From: Pseudomonas migulae NBRC 103157
GTDB taxonomy: Bacteria > Pseudomonadota > Gammaproteobacteria > Pseudomonadales > Pseudomonadaceae
NCBI RefSeq assembly: GCF_002091715.1
Contig: NZ_BDAG01000005.1
Span: forward strand, 1-64,000
DNA: 64,000 nucleotides
Direction of reading: 5' to 3'
In this document: piece after piece, positions 1 to 10,343 of the stretch
How the letters are laid out: each line of letters begins with the position of its first letter
Numbering within the stretch: the stretch's first letter is position 1
Position numbers and translations under genes: made by a program
Notes under the pieces: generated by a model
Told to the model about the DNA's origin: nothing
Database searches by the model: none
Seen by the model: only the letters and a program-made list of their open reading frames with translations

Positions 1-755
1 AGGCAGAACCCTCGATTGAACTGAGCCTGGACGATGTTCAACACCACGCCCCTGCCTCGAGCCAATCGGCATTCGCAGATCCCGAATCTCCTTATGCACC
101 GCCACGGGCTACTGTTGGCGAAAACCTGCCACAGTTTGGCACGCTCAAGCCTTTTGGCGTTGAAGGTCGCATCGGCCGTTTGCGTTACCTGGCCTGGACC
201 ATGGTCCTGACGCTGGTCATGCTCGGCATCGGGTCGGTAGTGGCAATTTTCGCCATCGCCCTGATCAGCAGCGATTCGACCGCAGGCCTGATTGTCGGAG
301 GGCTGTTGGTATTTTTCCTGTGCATTGCCATCGCGGTCGTCAGCATTCAGATCAGCGTTCAGCGCCTGCACGACATTGGCTGGTCCGGCTGGCTCTGGTT
401 ACTGAATCTCGTGCCGTTCGTGGGCAGTTTCTTTCCGTTCGTGATCATGTGCGTGCCGGGCACCAACATCGCCAATCGCTATGGCCCTCCACCACCGCCG
501 AACACTACGGCGGTCAAAGTGCTGTCTTCGCTGTGGGTCGTGGTGATAGCCCTCGGTTTCGTTGGTCTGCTGGCGGGTGGCTTCAGTGCGATCCAGCAAG
601 AGTACGAAAGCGCGGCCGAAACCAGCTATGACAGCGGTGCGGTAATCACGGAGGAAGTGGAAGTCGAGCCTGCTGCAGAGGCAGAAGCAGCACCCGATTC
701 CGCAGACGAGGAAGCCGAAGAAGCCTCGGCCCCTGTAGACTCTGCGAAAGAATGA
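1..755 (+). CDS. DUF805 family inner-membrane protein (5'-truncated by window edge)
   Basis: The reading frame is open from base 3, so the start lies before the window; 250 C-terminal residues are visible. A low-complexity Ala/Pro-rich segment leads into the DUF805 signature GRIGRLRYLAW (about base 168 on). At least three to four hydrophobic segments follow, with the family-typical QRLHDIGWSGW between the second and third. The tail after the last membrane segment is very acidic and Glu/Ala-rich. DUF805 proteins are small membrane proteins of unknown function. The TTG at 180 could be read as a start, but it falls inside the conserved signature and is not the true one. The next gene follows after 62 bp on the same strand. 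Confidence 0.85.
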   Translation, partial: AEPSIELSLDDVQHHAPASSQSAFADPESPYAPPRATVGENLPQFGTLKPFGVEGRIGRLRYLAWTMVLTLVMLGIGSVVAIFAIALISSDSTAGLIVGGLLVFFLCIAIAVVSIQISVQRLHDIGWSGWLWLLNLVPFVGSFFPFVIMCVPGTNIANRYGPPPPPNTTAVKVLSSLWVVVIALGFVGLLAGGFSAIQQEYESAAETSYDSGAVITEEVEVEPAAEAEAAPDSADEEAEEASAPVDSAKE

Positions 756-817
756 ACAGCGCTCCCCGCCCGTGACACCTGCGTCGCCGGCGCGGAGCTG
801 TTGCGATGGAGAACTGC

Positions 818-1606
818 ATGACCCGTTACGCTCTGATCACTGGCGCCTCCAGTGGCATCGGCCTGGCGATGGCCGAAGCGCTGGCTCGCCGTGGCCGTAG
901 CCTGATTCTGGTGGCCCGACAGCGTGATCAGCTGGAAAGTATTGCGATTGAACTGACCCAACGCTTTGGCGTGGAAGTATTGTTTCGCGCCTGCGACCTC
1001 GGCGAGCCACTGCGCTTGTCCGGGTTTCTGCTGGAGCTGGAAGAAGGCGACCGGCAGATCGACCTGCTGGTGAACTGCGCCGGCATCGGCACCTGCGGTC
1101 CGTTTCTGGCGCAGGACTGGATGACCGAACAAGACCTGATCGAAGTGAACATTCTGGCCCTCACTCGCCTGTGCCATGCCATCGGCAACAGCATGGCCTT
1201 GCAGGGGGGCGGGCAGATCTTGAATGTCGCCTCGGTTGCAGCGTTCCATCCCGGCCCGTGGATGAGCACTTACTACGCCAGCAAAGCCTATGTACTGCAC
1301 TTTTCCGAAGGGTTGCGCGTTGAATTGAAGAAATGCGCGGTCAAGGTCTCGGTGCTGTGCCCCGGTCCGACCCGCACGGCGTTTTTCCGAACCGCACAAC
1401 TGGACACCGACAAACTGGTCGACAGCAAACTGCTGATGAGTCCCGAGGAAGTCGCGCTCTATACCGTGCGGGCGCTGGATAAAAATCGCGCCATTATCAT
1501 TCCGGGTCGTCTGAACCGCTGGTTCGCTTTCCTGCCACGGCTTGGCTCGCGCTGGCTGACCCGGACAATCGTGGGCATGGTCAACAAGGCCTACTGTCCG
1601 CGCTGA
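818..1606 (+). CDS. SDR family NAD(P)-dependent oxidoreductase
   Basis: A 262-residue classical short-chain dehydrogenase. The Rossmann nucleotide-binding motif TGASSGIG is at residues 8-15, the NAG-type motif reads NCAGIG, and the catalytic pair YxxxK is Tyr152/Lys156 in YYASK with an upstream serine (VASVAAF). The PGPTRTAFF motif is typical of the family. The substrate cannot be told from sequence. The start at 818 is chosen because GGAGA lies 5 bases upstream and the protein then begins MTRYALITG as family members do; an in-frame ATG at 806 would add four residues. It sits between the DUF805 gene and the HIT gene, as in the P. aeruginosa PA0656-PA0659 neighbourhood. Confidence 0.9.
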   Translation: MTRYALITGASSGIGLAMAEALARRGRSLILVARQRDQLESIAIELTQRFGVEVLFRACDLGEPLRLSGFLLELEEGDRQIDLLVNCAGIGTCGPFLAQDWMTEQDLIEVNILALTRLCHAIGNSMALQGGGQILNVASVAAFHPGPWMSTYYASKAYVLHFSEGLRVELKKCAVKVSVLCPGPTRTAFFRTAQLDTDKLVDSKLLMSPEEVALYTVRALDKNRAIIIPGRLNRWFAFLPRLGSRWLTRTIVGMVNKAYCPR

Positions 1607-1685
1607 TCAACCTTCAAGGCAAAAGGCTGGGCTCGGCGATATCCGATGAGTACACTCAGGCCAGCCAAATAACGGAGAAACAGCT

Positions 1686-2024
1686 GTGGATACTCTGTTC
1701 ACCAAAATCATCAACCGGGAAATCCCGGCGAAGATCATTTACGAGGATGACCAGGTACTGGCCTTCCACGACATCGCCCCACAGGCACCGGTGCATTTTC
1801 TGGTGATCCCGAAGAAGCCGGTGCGCACCTTGAACGACCTCACTGAGGACGATAAGGCATTGGCCGGGCATATTCTGTTCACTGCCCAGCGCCTGGCACT
1901 GGAACTGGGTTGCGAAAAAGGTTTTCGCGTTGTCATGAACTGCAATGAGGAAGGTGGGCAGACTGTCTACCACATTCATATGCATGTGCTGGGTCAGCGT
2001 CAGATGCACTGGCCGCCGGGTTGA
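1686..2024 (+). CDS. HIT (histidine triad) family nucleotide-binding protein, HinT-like
   Basis: A 112-residue HinT-type protein. The histidine triad HIHMH is at residues 96-100, preceded by GGQTVYH, and the family N-terminus TIFxKIINREIPA is present as TLFTKIINREIPAKIIYED. HinT enzymes hydrolyse purine nucleoside phosphoramidates and AMP-lysine-type adducts in the cytoplasm. Translation starts at a GTG with GGAG about 8 bases upstream. The length is normal. It is followed by a REP palindrome and then coq7 on the same strand. Confidence 0.93.
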   Translation: MDTLFTKIINREIPAKIIYEDDQVLAFHDIAPQAPVHFLVIPKKPVRTLNDLTEDDKALAGHILFTAQRLALELGCEKGFRVVMNCNEEGGQTVYHIHMHVLGQRQMHWPPG

Positions 2025-2040
2025 TTCATACCCCGCCCTT

Positions 2041-2106
2041 GTAGGAGCCCGGCTTGCCGGCGATGGCGTCATCGAGACCGCCATCGCCGGCAAGCCGGGC
2101 TCCTAC
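2041..2106. repeat. REP inverted pair (REPIN), GGAGCCCGGCTTGC subtype
   Basis: Two 28-bp perfect inverted arms, 2041-2068 and 2079-2106, are separated by 10 bases. The outer ends are GTAGGAG and CTCCTAC. It lies between the HIT gene and coq7. Paired REPs like this are the usual mobile palindromic units of fluorescent pseudomonads. Confidence 0.9.
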
Positions 2107-2195
2107 AGTTGCAGCCTGCGTCGCAATGACCCAGCGCAAACCTTCCCCGGCCGATTGGGTTAAACTGGCCGCCGAGATTCTTCCCGGAGGTCAGC

Positions 2196-2843
2196 ATGAC
2201 TACCCAACGTCACTACTCGCCAATTGACCGTCTTCTGCTGCAAGCCGATGCCGCGATGCGTACCCTGCTGCCCTTCAGTGGCCAGCCGTACCGCCCGTCC
2301 CCCGCGATCTTGCAGCCGGAAACGCAAATGAGCGACGAAGACACCCGGCACGTTGCCGGTTTGATGCGCATCAACCACACCGGCGAAGTCTGCGCCCAGG
2401 CGCTGTATCAGGGCCAGGCCCTGACCGCCAAGCTGCCGCAGGTCCGCGCGGCCATGGAACATGCTGCCGAAGAAGAAATCGACCACCTGGTCTGGTGCGA
2501 GCAACGCATCAAGCAACTGGGCAGTCACACCAGCATTCTCAATCCACTGTTCTACGGCATGTCGTTCGGGATTGGCGCAGTGGCCGGGCTGATCAGCGAT
2601 AAAGTCAGCCTGGGGTTCGTGGCTGCAACCGAGCATCAAGTGTGCAAACACCTGAACGAACACCTTGAGCAGTTGCCGACCGAGGACGAAAAGTCCCGGG
2701 CGATTCTTGAGCAGATGCGGATAGATGAAGAGCACCATGCCGAAAGTGCGCTGGAGGCAGGGGGCTTTCGGTTTCCGGCGCCGGTGAAATTCGGGATGAG
2801 CTTGATGGCCAAGGTGATGACCAAGAGTACGTACCGGATCTGA
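2196..2843 (+). CDS. coq7: 2-polyprenyl-3-methyl-6-methoxy-1,4-benzoquinone monooxygenase
   Basis: A 215-residue Coq7/UbiF-replacing di-iron hydroxylase that performs the last ring hydroxylation (C6, giving demethylubiquinol) in ubiquinone synthesis at the inner membrane. The two helical repeats carry the expected carboxylate/His iron ligands: [29 protein letters not shown], and a C-terminal DEEHHAESA. It has the pseudomonad-type N-terminal extension ([18 protein letters not shown]). A good SD, GGAGG, lies 6 bases before ATG 2196. It is transcribed towards speD, with a shared bidirectional terminator between them. Confidence 0.95.
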   Translation: MTTQRHYSPIDRLLLQADAAMRTLLPFSGQPYRPSPAILQPETQMSDEDTRHVAGLMRINHTGEVCAQALYQGQALTAKLPQVRAAMEHAAEEEIDHLVWCEQRIKQLGSHTSILNPLFYGMSFGIGAVAGLISDKVSLGFVAATEHQVCKHLNEHLEQLPTEDEKSRAILEQMRIDEEHHAESALEAGGFRFPAPVKFGMSLMAKVMTKSTYRI

Positions 2844-2850
2844 TTTTCTT

Positions 2851-2948
2851 GTATGAGCAAGCTTGCTCACGATAAACCTGAGGGCAACGCGTTTATCCAG
2901 AAAACACGCGTTATCGTTAACGTCCATCGCGAGCAAGCTTGCTCCTAC
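2851..2948. repeat. REP-like inverted pair
   Basis: TGAGCAAGCTTGCTCAC near 2854-2870 and CGAGCAAGCTTGCTCCTAC near 2930-2948 are each internally palindromic around AAGCTT and together form an inverted pair. The spacer contains a further dyad, AACGCG...CGCGTT. It lies downstream of coq7. Confidence 0.7.
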
Positions 2949-2963
2949 GAGGGCAAGACATAA

Positions 2964-2995
2964 AAAAGGCGACTGCCGTGAGGTAGTCGCCTTTT
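2964..2995. terminator. Bidirectional rho-independent terminator (coq7 / speD)
   Basis: An 11-bp stem, AAAAGGCGACT with AGTCGCCTTTT, encloses a 10-base loop. A-rich and T-rich flanks on opposite sides let it serve coq7 (+) and speD (-). Confidence 0.85.
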
Positions 2996-3009
2996 CTGTG
3001 ATCGAAATC

Positions 3010-3804
3010 TTAGGTCGGCATGTTGCGCGCGTAGAAGATTTCGAGCATTTCGTGTTTCACACGGTCGGTCACTTGAGCGCGCTGCTCAGAGGACAAGTTG
3101 TTGGTCGCATCGCCGAACAGGTAGTTATCCAGTTCGAAGTTCTTCAACAGCATTTTGGTGTGGAACAGGTTTTCCTGGTACACGTTCACGTCGGTCATCT
3201 GGTACGCGTCGCGGGTGTCGTCGGAGAGATAGTTCTGAATCGAGTTGATCTCGTGATCGATGAAGTGCTTGTTGCCTTCGACGTCACGGGTGAAACCGCG
3301 CACACGATAATCCACGGTCACGATGTCCGAATCGAACTGGTGGATCAGGAAGTTGAGCGCTTTCAGCGGTGAAATGACGCCACAGGTCGACACGTCAATG
3401 TCCACACGGAAGGTCGCAATGCCGTCGTCCGGATGGATTTCCGGGTAGGTGTGCACCGTGATGTGGCTCTTGTCGAGGTGGGCCAGGATAATCTCGGGCA
3501 ACGGGCCCGGGGATTCTTCGATCTGGCTGTCGGTCGGCGTTACCGGCTCTTCAGAGATCAGAATCGTGACGCTGGCGCCCTGTGGGTCGTAGTCCTGACT
3601 GGCGATGTTCAGGATGTTGGCACCAATGATATCGACAACTTCTGTGAGGATCTGCGTCAGGCGTTTCGCGTTGTACTCTTCATTGATGTACTCGACGTAA
3701 GCCTGCTGGTCTTGCGGGGTCTCCGCGTAGCAGATGTCATAGATATTGAAGCTCAAGGTCTTTGTCAGGTTATTGAACCCGTGGAGCTTGAGTTTGCTTT
3801 TCAC
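3010..3804 (-). CDS. speD: S-adenosylmethionine decarboxylase proenzyme
   Basis: A 264-residue SpeD of the E. coli (class 1A) type, which produces decarboxylated S-adenosylmethionine, the aminopropyl donor for spermidine. It is a pyruvoyl enzyme that self-cleaves at the Lys-Ser bond in [14 protein letters not shown]; that site and the conserved [13 protein letters not shown] and RGFTRDVEG motifs are present. The reading frame can be extended upstream to 3876, but family length and the N-terminus (M)[11 protein letters not shown] indicate the GTG at 3804. Its SD is only a weak AGAGAG. It is convergent with coq7. Confidence 0.95.
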   Translation of the reverse strand: MKSKLKLHGFNNLTKTLSFNIYDICYAETPQDQQAYVEYINEEYNAKRLTQILTEVVDIIGANILNIASQDYDPQGASVTILISEEPVTPTDSQIEESPGPLPEIILAHLDKSHITVHTYPEIHPDDGIATFRVDIDVSTCGVISPLKALNFLIHQFDSDIVTVDYRVRGFTRDVEGNKHFIDHEINSIQNYLSDDTRDAYQMTDVNVYQENLFHTKMLLKNFELDNYLFGDATNNLSSEQRAQVTDRVKHEMLEIFYARNMPT

Positions 3805-4043
3805 CGTTAAAAACTCTCTATGTATTGCGGCCCGGGCCGCGTGATCAAGCATGCCCGTCAGATGCGAACGACGCACCTGCGTAGGACGGTTAACACCTCT
3901 TCGCGATGGCGATTTTGGTTGTCTGTTCGGGCGAGCGGCTGGCTGGTTGACGGACCACTACCCTGAAAAAAGTGGCGCATTATGCAGACGTCAGCTTGGG
4001 ATCGCCAGAGTCTGCACTGCTTTTATGATAGTTGAATGTCGAT

Positions 4044-4466
4044 TCAACCGAGTTCGATGATTTCGTAGTCGTGGGTAATCGCGACGCCCGCCGCGCCGAG
4101 CATGATCGAGGCCGAGCAATACTTCTCGGCAGACAACTCGATGGCGCGCTTGACCTGGGCTTCTTTCAGCCCGCGACCCTTGACCACGAAGTGCATGTGG
4201 ATCTTGGTGAAAACCTTCGGGTCCTCGGTCGCGCGCTCAGCCTCGAGGAAGGCTTCGCAGCTCTCGACGGCCTGACGGGATTTCTTGAGGATGCTGACCA
4301 CATCGAAATTGCTGCAACCGCCGACACCCAGCAGGAGCATTTCCATCGGCCGGACACCCAGGTTACGACCACCGGCATCGGGCGGACCGTCCATGACCAC
4401 GACATGACCGCTGCCGGATTCACCGAGGAACATGGCTTCGCCAGCCCATTGGATGCGTGCCTTCAT
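4044..4466 (-). CDS. OsmC family protein
   Basis: A 140-residue OsmC/Ohr-superfamily protein (peroxide-reducing or related small thiol proteins). Visible are the N-terminal strand MKARIQWAGEAMF, the central GGCSNFDVVSILKKSR with its conserved cysteine, and the C-terminal CSASIMLGAAGVAITHDYEI with the second cysteine. The ATG at 4466 has GTGGAG 8 bases upstream; a TTG two codons earlier is in frame but less likely. It is divergent from vfr, as in P. aeruginosa. The exact substrate is unknown; the sequence is closer to the YhfA-like subgroup than to Ohr (inference). Confidence 0.9.
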   Translation of the reverse strand: MKARIQWAGEAMFLGESGSGHVVVMDGPPDAGGRNLGVRPMEMLLLGVGGCSNFDVVSILKKSRQAVESCEAFLEAERATEDPKVFTKIHMHFVVKGRGLKEAQVKRAIELSAEKYCSASIMLGAAGVAITHDYEIIELG

Positions 4467-4698
4467 CGCCAAGACTCCACTGTATAAAAAAAGGGTCGCC
4501 AGCTTAGCACAGGGCCCTGGATTGATAGCGTTCGCCGTCCTAGGACATAACGTTCCGGCTTGTAGGTAAAATCTCGAATATTGCGGGAAGTGTCTGTTAA
4601 GCTGGCGCCAATTCGCTGGCGCATAGCCATCTTTGAAGCAACCTCAGCGCCTCATAAAAAAACCAAACATACCGTGCAGTCTTTTTCGGGATACAACC

Positions 4699-5343
4699 AT
4701 GGTTGCTATTGCCCCTACACCCAAAGTCAAAAACCTCGACAAGCTGTTGATGCATTGCCAGCGCCGTCGTTATGCGGCCAAGAGCAACATCATCTGCGCC
4801 GGCGACCGCTCGGAGACGTTGTTTTTCATCATCAAAGGCTCGGTCACCATCCTGATCGAGGATGACGACGGTCGGGAAATGATCATTGCCTACCTGAACT
4901 CCGGAGACTTTTTCGGTGAGCTGGGTCTGTTTGAACAGGCCGGCCTGGAACAGGAACGCAGCGCCTGGGTACGCGCCAAGATCGAGTGCGAAGTCGCGGA
5001 AATCAGCTACGCCAAATTCCGCGAGTTATCCCAGCAGGATCCAGACATTCTTTACGTACTCAGCGGACAAATCGCACAGCGCCTGCGCAACACCACCCGC
5101 AAGGTCGGTGACCTGGCGTTCTTCGACGTCACCGGCCGAGTCGCTCGTTGCTTGCTGGAACTGTGCAAACAGCCAGACGCCATGACCCACCCCGATGGCA
5201 TGCAGATCAAGGTGACCCGTCAGGAAATCGGGCGGATTGTAGGGTGTTCCCGGGAGATGGTCGGTCGCGTGCTCAAGGATCTGGAGGAACGCAACCTGGT
5301 CGACGTCAAAGGCAAGACCATGGTGGTCTTCGGTACGCGCTAA
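4699..5343 (+). CDS. vfr: cAMP-responsive transcriptional regulator Vfr (CRP homologue)
   Basis: A 214-residue CRP-family regulator, nearly co-linear with P. aeruginosa Vfr. Residues about 15-125 form the cyclic-nucleotide-binding domain, with [11 protein letters not shown] and RSAWVRAK supplying the cAMP phosphate-binding Arg/Ser region. The C-terminal winged helix contains [19 protein letters not shown], the recognition helix. In P. aeruginosa Vfr governs virulence and quorum genes; in P. fluorescens its regulon is less well defined. The start at 4699 gives the family N-terminus MVAIxxTPKxKxLDKLL; an upstream in-frame ATG at 4633 has no homology support. Its stop codon overlaps that of the convergent gene downstream. 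Confidence 0.96.
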   Translation: MVAIAPTPKVKNLDKLLMHCQRRRYAAKSNIICAGDRSETLFFIIKGSVTILIEDDDGREMIIAYLNSGDFFGELGLFEQAGLEQERSAWVRAKIECEVAEISYAKFRELSQQDPDILYVLSGQIAQRLRNTTRKVGDLAFFDVTGRVARCLLELCKQPDAMTHPDGMQIKVTRQEIGRIVGCSREMVGRVLKDLEERNLVDVKGKTMVVFGTR

Positions 5344-6041
5344 ACCTTGAACATGTCTGCCAGCAACTGGCGATAGAGCGCGTCGAGCCGCTCCAGTGCA
5401 TCGGGCGCCGCAAACTTTTCATGCAAGGCGATGTGGCTCTCGGCGCGAACCCGCTGTTCCAGACCGCACGCCTCGTTGAAGCGATTGACTGCGGCGACCA
5501 TCGATTCGCGCTCGTCATCCAGCAACAAAGCACCGTGCACCAAGCCGACCGGACGCGAACCGCCCTTGCTCTGGCGCCAGCGCTGAGCGGTGCCGACCAT
5601 CTTGCGTCCATCCAGATTGACGTTGAAACGGCCGTCGCAGAAGGCGCCATCGACTTCGCCCAAGGACGAAACGCCACCCAATTCATCCAGCAACTGACAG
5701 ATCGGGTCACAGAGCCTGCGATAGGCGGTTTCGATGCGATTCTGGTCGCCCTCGCTGCGGGGCGGCGCGTAGACCAGTGCGATGTTGATGGTTGATGCTG
5801 ATTGCGGCACGGGTTCGCCGCCGGTTTCACGCAACAGTACCGGCCAGCCGGCGGCGGCCAATACTTCGCAGGCGGCTTCGAAGCCAGGCAGGCGATTCAA
5901 GCGGCGTGGCATGACCAATGCTTTGTCACTTGGCTGCCAGAACAGCAGACCGAATTCCGAGTCGCCGGTGCAGACTGAGGCCAGCAAATCCTGTTCGGCT
6001 TGCAGGCCCGCTTCAACGGTTAGATGTGTCGACTGGGTCAT
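5340..6041 (-). CDS. Lipoate--protein ligase family protein
   Basis: A 233-residue protein with a BPL/LplA/LipB catalytic fold. The [12 protein letters not shown] stretch, [12 protein letters not shown] (the RRxxGGxxV-like motif), [14 protein letters not shown] (lysine of the KIxGxA-type motif) and VHGALLLD are recognisable. Such proteins attach or transfer lipoyl/octanoyl groups. It lacks the C-terminal accessory domain of full LplA. The start at ATG 6041 is chosen because the upstream extension of the frame runs into a REP palindrome. It is convergent with vfr, and the two stop codons overlap by four bases. Confidence 0.85.
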   Translation of the reverse strand: MTQSTHLTVEAGLQAEQDLLASVCTGDSEFGLLFWQPSDKALVMPRRLNRLPGFEAACEVLAAAGWPVLLRETGGEPVPQSASTINIALVYAPPRSEGDQNRIETAYRRLCDPICQLLDELGGVSSLGEVDGAFCDGRFNVNLDGRKMVGTAQRWRQSKGGSRPVGLVHGALLLDDERESMVAAVNRFNEACGLEQRVRAESHIALHEKFAAPDALERLDALYRQLLADMFKV

Positions 6042-6086
6042 GGACTGCTCCACAAAGCATGAGTTTTTTGGGGAATTGTAGGGCCT

Positions 6087-6170
6087 CTTCGCGAGCAAGC
6101 CCGCTCCCACATTGGTTCGCATCCGTCCAGACAACGGCGATCCAATGTGGGAGCGGGCTTGCTCGCGAAG
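6087..6170. repeat. REP inverted pair, GTGGGAGCGGGCTTGC subtype
   Basis: Arms of 29 bp at 6087-6115 and 6142-6170 are perfect inverted complements, reading CTTCGCGAGCAAGCCCGC... and its reverse. It lies between trpC and the lipoate-ligase-like gene. Confidence 0.92.
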
Positions 6171-6196
6171 GCAGCACCACGGGTTCCGGCATGTCG

Positions 6197-7033
6197 TCAG
6201 TCGAGTGTAGAACAACTCACCGCCGTACCACGCTCCGGGAAGAACAGACGCTGCAGCTCGGTGCCCGGGCTTTCGGCGCGCATGAACGCTTCACCAACCA
6301 GGAACGCATACACGTCGCTGATTTCCATCAGCTCGACATCGGCCCGATTGAGAATGCCGCTTTCAGTGATGACTAGACGATCACGCGGAATACGCGGCAA
6401 CAGATCGAGGGTAGTTTCCAGACTGACTTCGAACGTGTGCAGGTTGCGATTGTTAACGCCGACCAGCGGAGTATCGAGGGTTTTCAAGGCGCGCTCCAAC
6501 TCGTCGCCATCATGGACTTCCACCAGCACATCGAGGCCGACGCCTTTGGCCACTGCCGCCAGCTCGGCCATTTTCACGTCATCCAATGCGGAGACGATCA
6601 ACAGCACGCAGTCAGCGCCCAATGCACGGGCTTCGACGATCTGGTACGGGTCGATCATGAAATCCTTGCGGATCACCGGCAGTTTGGACGCCGCCCGGGC
6701 CTGTTGCAGATACGCATCGGCGCCCTGGAAGTAATCGATATCGGTGAGCACCGAGAGGCAGGTTGCGCCGCCCTTCTCGTAACTCCTGGCAATGTCCGCC
6801 GGAACGAAGTTCTCGCGAATCACGCCTTTGCTGGGTGAAGCTTTCTTGATTTCCGCAATGACCGCCGGGTGTTTCAGCTTGGCCTGTGCGATCAATGCCT
6901 TGGCAAAACCACGGGGTGCATCGGCCGCCTTGGCCAGACTTTCCAGCTCCGCCAGGCTCACACGAGCGCTACGCTCGGCGACTTCCTGGACTTTGCGCGC
7001 CAGAATATTTTCCAGAACCGTCGGTACACTCAT
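6197..7033 (-). CDS. trpC: Indole-3-glycerol-phosphate synthase
   Basis: A 278-residue monofunctional TrpC that closes the ring of CdRP to indole-3-glycerol phosphate. TIM-barrel motifs are visible: [14 protein letters not shown] (substrate-binding Lys/Ser), [35 protein letters not shown], and VITESGI near the C-terminus. The start overlaps the trpD stop by four bases (ATGA), so it is translationally coupled as the last gene of trpGDC. Confidence 0.96.
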   Translation of the reverse strand: MSVPTVLENILARKVQEVAERSARVSLAELESLAKAADAPRGFAKALIAQAKLKHPAVIAEIKKASPSKGVIRENFVPADIARSYEKGGATCLSVLTDIDYFQGADAYLQQARAASKLPVIRKDFMIDPYQIVEARALGADCVLLIVSALDDVKMAELAAVAKGVGLDVLVEVHDGDELERALKTLDTPLVGVNNRNLHTFEVSLETTLDLLPRIPRDRLVITESGILNRADVELMEISDVYAFLVGEAFMRAESPGTELQRLFFPERGTAVSCSTLD

Positions 7034-8079
7034 CCCTCATTCTCCACTTTGAATACCGCGGTAAATGCACCCAACTCCTCAAGTTTTTCCCGGGCAAGGC
7101 CTGTGTGCAGCGCATCGTGCGCCAGGGCAACGCCTTCTTTCAAACTGGTCGCCAGGTCGGCGGCGTAAAGCGCAGCACCGGCATTGAGCACGATCATCTC
7201 GGCGGCTTTCTGACCGCTCTCGGTTTTGCGCTTGCCCAGGGCATCGCGAATCAGCTCGAGCGAAGCGGCCGGGCTTTCCACCGCCAGGCCGTGCAGGCTC
7301 TGGCTCTTCATGCCCAAATCCTCCGGTTCGACCCAATACTCGGTGATCTGGTCATTTTTCAGTTCCGCCACGTAAGTCGGCGCGGCCAGACTGAACTCGT
7401 CCAGACCGTCCTTCGAGTGCACCACCAGCACGTGCTTGCTGCCCAAACGCTGCAAGACTTCGGCCAACGGCCGGCAGAGCGCCTGGCTGAAAACGCCCAC
7501 CACCTGATGTTTCACGCCGGCCGGATTCGTAAGCGGGCCGAGCATATTGAACAGGGTACGCAGACCAAGATCCTTGCGCGGGCCCGCGGCGTATTTCATG
7601 GCTCTGTGATGAGTCTGGGCAAACATGAAACCGATGCCGACGTTGTCGATGCAACGCGCCACCTGAACCGCAGTCAGGTTCAGGTAGATGCCCGCCGCCT
7701 CCAGCAGATCGGCGCTGCCGCTTTTACCCGAGACCGCACGGTTACCGTGTTTGGCCACGGTGCAACCGGCCGCTGCCACCACAAAGGAAGAAGCCGTCGA
7801 GACGTTGAAAATGTTCGCACCATCGCCGCCGGTTCCGACCACATCGACCACGCCGTCGAGGGTCTTCAATTCGACCTTGTCCGCCAGCTCGCGCATGACC
7901 GACACGGCGCCGACGATCTCGTCGATGCTTTCGCTCTTCATGCGCATGGCCATCATGAACGCGCCGATCTGCGCATCCGTGCATTGACCGGTCATGATTT
8001 CGCGCATTACATCGCGCATTTCATCGGTGCTGAGGTCGAGGTGGTCGACGATACGGCTCAGGGCTGTCTTGATATTCAT
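7030..8079 (-). CDS. trpD: Anthranilate phosphoribosyltransferase
   Basis: A 349-residue TrpD that joins anthranilate and PRPP. The PRPP/Mg-binding [14 protein letters not shown], the [19 protein letters not shown] loop and the DDxKxE-region equivalent near [11 protein letters not shown] are present. Length is normal. It starts 9 bases after the trpG stop and overlaps trpC by four bases, making one transcription unit. Confidence 0.96.
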   Translation of the reverse strand: MNIKTALSRIVDHLDLSTDEMRDVMREIMTGQCTDAQIGAFMMAMRMKSESIDEIVGAVSVMRELADKVELKTLDGVVDVVGTGGDGANIFNVSTASSFVVAAAGCTVAKHGNRAVSGKSGSADLLEAAGIYLNLTAVQVARCIDNVGIGFMFAQTHHRAMKYAAGPRKDLGLRTLFNMLGPLTNPAGVKHQVVGVFSQALCRPLAEVLQRLGSKHVLVVHSKDGLDEFSLAAPTYVAELKNDQITEYWVEPEDLGMKSQSLHGLAVESPAASLELIRDALGKRKTESGQKAAEMIVLNAGAALYAADLATSLKEGVALAHDALHTGLAREKLEELGAFTAVFKVENEG

Positions 8080-8088
8080 GGGAAGTCC

Positions 8089-8682
8089 TTAGCGCGTGCC
8101 GCCGGTTTGTTTGAGGAAGTTGGCGAACAGCTCGTGCCCCTGTTCGGTCAGGATAGACTCGGGGTGAAATTGCACACCTTCGATGTTCAACGTCTTGTGG
8201 CGCAGGCCCATGATCTCGTCGACCGAACCGTCTTCAAGCTGAGTCCAGGCGGTCAGCTCCAGGCAGTCTGGCAAGGTTTCGCGCTTGACGATCAACGAGT
8301 GATAACGCGTGACGGTCAGCGGATGGTTCAGGCCTTCGAAGACACCTTTGTCTTCGTGGAACACCGGGCTGGTCTTGCCGTGCATCACCTGGCGAGCACG
8401 AACCACATCGCCGCCGAAGGCCTGGCCGATGGATTGATGGCCCAGGCACACGCCGAGAATCGGCAGTTTGCCGGCGAAATGCTTGATGACGTCAATCGAG
8501 ACGCCCGCCTCGGTCGGCGTGCAAGGACCGGGCGACACAACGATACGCTCAGGGTTGAGGGCTTCGATTTCGGCAACGGTCAGTTCATCGTTGCGCACAA
8601 CTTTGACCTGGGAGCCGAGCTCACCGAGGTATTGCACAACGTTGTAAGTAAAAGAGTCGTAGTTATCGATCATCAGCAACAT
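8089..8682 (-). CDS. trpG: Anthranilate synthase component II (glutamine amidotransferase)
   Basis: A 197-residue class I glutamine amidotransferase that supplies ammonia to TrpE (and possibly PabB). The catalytic triad is seen as the Cys in [15 protein letters not shown] and the His/Glu in [10 protein letters not shown]; the N-terminus is [19 protein letters not shown]. The longer frame starting at 8706 adds eight residues without family support. Only 108 bp separate it from the trpE stop. Confidence 0.96.
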   Translation of the reverse strand: MLLMIDNYDSFTYNVVQYLGELGSQVKVVRNDELTVAEIEALNPERIVVSPGPCTPTEAGVSIDVIKHFAGKLPILGVCLGHQSIGQAFGGDVVRARQVMHGKTSPVFHEDKGVFEGLNHPLTVTRYHSLIVKRETLPDCLELTAWTQLEDGSVDEIMGLRHKTLNIEGVQFHPESILTEQGHELFANFLKQTGGTR

Positions 8683-8790
8683 GGCTTGAGAACCTCTTGA
8701 ATTCACGGACTATAAAGGCTGCCTTCGAATGAGCGACCCGTAGCGCTTTGTCAGCCAAAGCTGACATGGCATACGGATCACGTTCATCGA

Positions 8791-10272
8791 TCAGCTTTCC
8801 GGGGTTTGTTCAGCCAGGGCGACTGCGCGGAACATGGCACGACGCTTGTTCAGGGTTTCTTCCCATTCCAACGCCGGCACCGAGTCGGCAACGATGCCGC
8901 CACCGGCCTGCACGTGCAGTTCGCCGTTCTTGATCACGGCGGTGCGGATCGCAATCGCAGTGTCCATGTTGCCATTCCAGGCGAAGTAACCGACCGCGCC
9001 GCCATAGACGCCACGTTTGACCGGCTCCAGTTCGTCGATGATTTCCATCGCGCGAATCTTCGGTGCGCCGGACAAGGTGCCCGCCGGCAGGATCGCCCGC
9101 AATGCGTCCATTGCCGTCAGCCCGGCTTTCAGTTGCCCGGTGACGTTGGAAACAATGTGCATCACGTTGGAATAACGCTCGATGACCATCTTCTCTGTGA
9201 GTTTCACCGAACCGATTTCCGATACGCGACCGGTGTCGTTACGACCCAGATCGATCAGCATCAGGTGTTCGGCGATTTCCTTGTCGTCGGACAGCAGGTC
9301 TTTCTCCAGCGCCAGGTCCGCCTCTTCGTTGGCCCCACGCGGACGGGTGCCGGCAATCGGGCGGACGGTGATCAGATTGTCTTCGACCCGCACCAGCACT
9401 TCCGGTGAACTGCCGACGACGTGGAAGTCGCCGAAGTTGAAGAAGTACATATAAGGCGTTGGGTTGAAACAACGCAACGCCCGGTACAGATCAATGGGCG
9501 CCGCCTTGAAGTCGATCGACATGCGCTGGGACGGCACGACCTGCATGCAGTCACCGGCCAGGATGTATTCCTTGATGGTGTCGACGGCTTTTTCGTAATC
9601 GTCCTGGGTGAAACTGGAGCGGAACACCGGGTCAACCGATTGTTGCTTGCTGAAATCCAGACCCCGGCGCGGGGTGATTGGCTGACGGAGTTTTTCCAGC
9701 AGCTCTTGCAGGCGCGCCTGACCTTGTTCGAAGGCAGCTTCCTGCGAAGGGTCGGCCAGGACAATCGCGTGCATTTTGCCGGCGAGGTTGTCGAACACCA
9801 CCACCGCATCGGACACCATCAGCAGAATATCCGGCACGCCCAGTGGATCCGGGTTCGGGCACTTGCCCAGACGCTTTTCCACATAGCGCACGCAGTCGTA
9901 ACCGAAATAGCCCACCAGGCCGCCGTTGAAACGCGGCAGGCCGGGGATGGTCGGTACGTTGTAGCGGGCTTTGAAGGCTTCGACGAACGCCAGCGGGTCT
10001 TCCGCTTCATGACTTTCGATCTCGACGCCGTCATGGGTCACGCTGACGTGATGGTCATGAACCCGCAGCACGGTGCGGCACGGCAGGCCGATGATCGAGT
10101 AACGGCCCCACTTCTCCCCGCCCTGCACGGATTCGAGCAGGTAGGAATTGGGTTCGTCAGCCAGTTTCAGGTAGATCGACAACGGCGTGTCGAAGTCGGC
10201 CAGGGTTTCGCAGGCAAGCGGGATACGGTTATAGCCGGCAGCGGCCAAACGCAGGAATTCTTCGCGGATCAT
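8791..10272 (-). CDS. trpE: Anthranilate synthase component I
   Basis: A 493-residue chorismate-utilising enzyme that makes anthranilate with TrpG. The N-terminal feedback (tryptophan) region contains [18 protein letters not shown]. The catalytic half has [34 protein letters not shown], and [19 protein letters not shown] with YGGAVGYF near the C-terminus. It is followed by trpGDC and preceded by gph, 71 bp upstream. No tryptophan-codon-rich leader peptide is evident in that short gap. Confidence 0.96.
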   Translation of the reverse strand: MIREEFLRLAAAGYNRIPLACETLADFDTPLSIYLKLADEPNSYLLESVQGGEKWGRYSIIGLPCRTVLRVHDHHVSVTHDGVEIESHEAEDPLAFVEAFKARYNVPTIPGLPRFNGGLVGYFGYDCVRYVEKRLGKCPNPDPLGVPDILLMVSDAVVVFDNLAGKMHAIVLADPSQEAAFEQGQARLQELLEKLRQPITPRRGLDFSKQQSVDPVFRSSFTQDDYEKAVDTIKEYILAGDCMQVVPSQRMSIDFKAAPIDLYRALRCFNPTPYMYFFNFGDFHVVGSSPEVLVRVEDNLITVRPIAGTRPRGANEEADLALEKDLLSDDKEIAEHLMLIDLGRNDTGRVSEIGSVKLTEKMVIERYSNVMHIVSNVTGQLKAGLTAMDALRAILPAGTLSGAPKIRAMEIIDELEPVKRGVYGGAVGYFAWNGNMDTAIAIRTAVIKNGELHVQAGGGIVADSVPALEWEETLNKRRAMFRAVALAEQTPES

Positions 10273-10343
10273 GGAGTAGCCTCGTGGCTTGAGGTGCTAA
10301 CAGTCAGGTATGCAAACGCGCCGGTAGACCGGCCAGGAACAAG

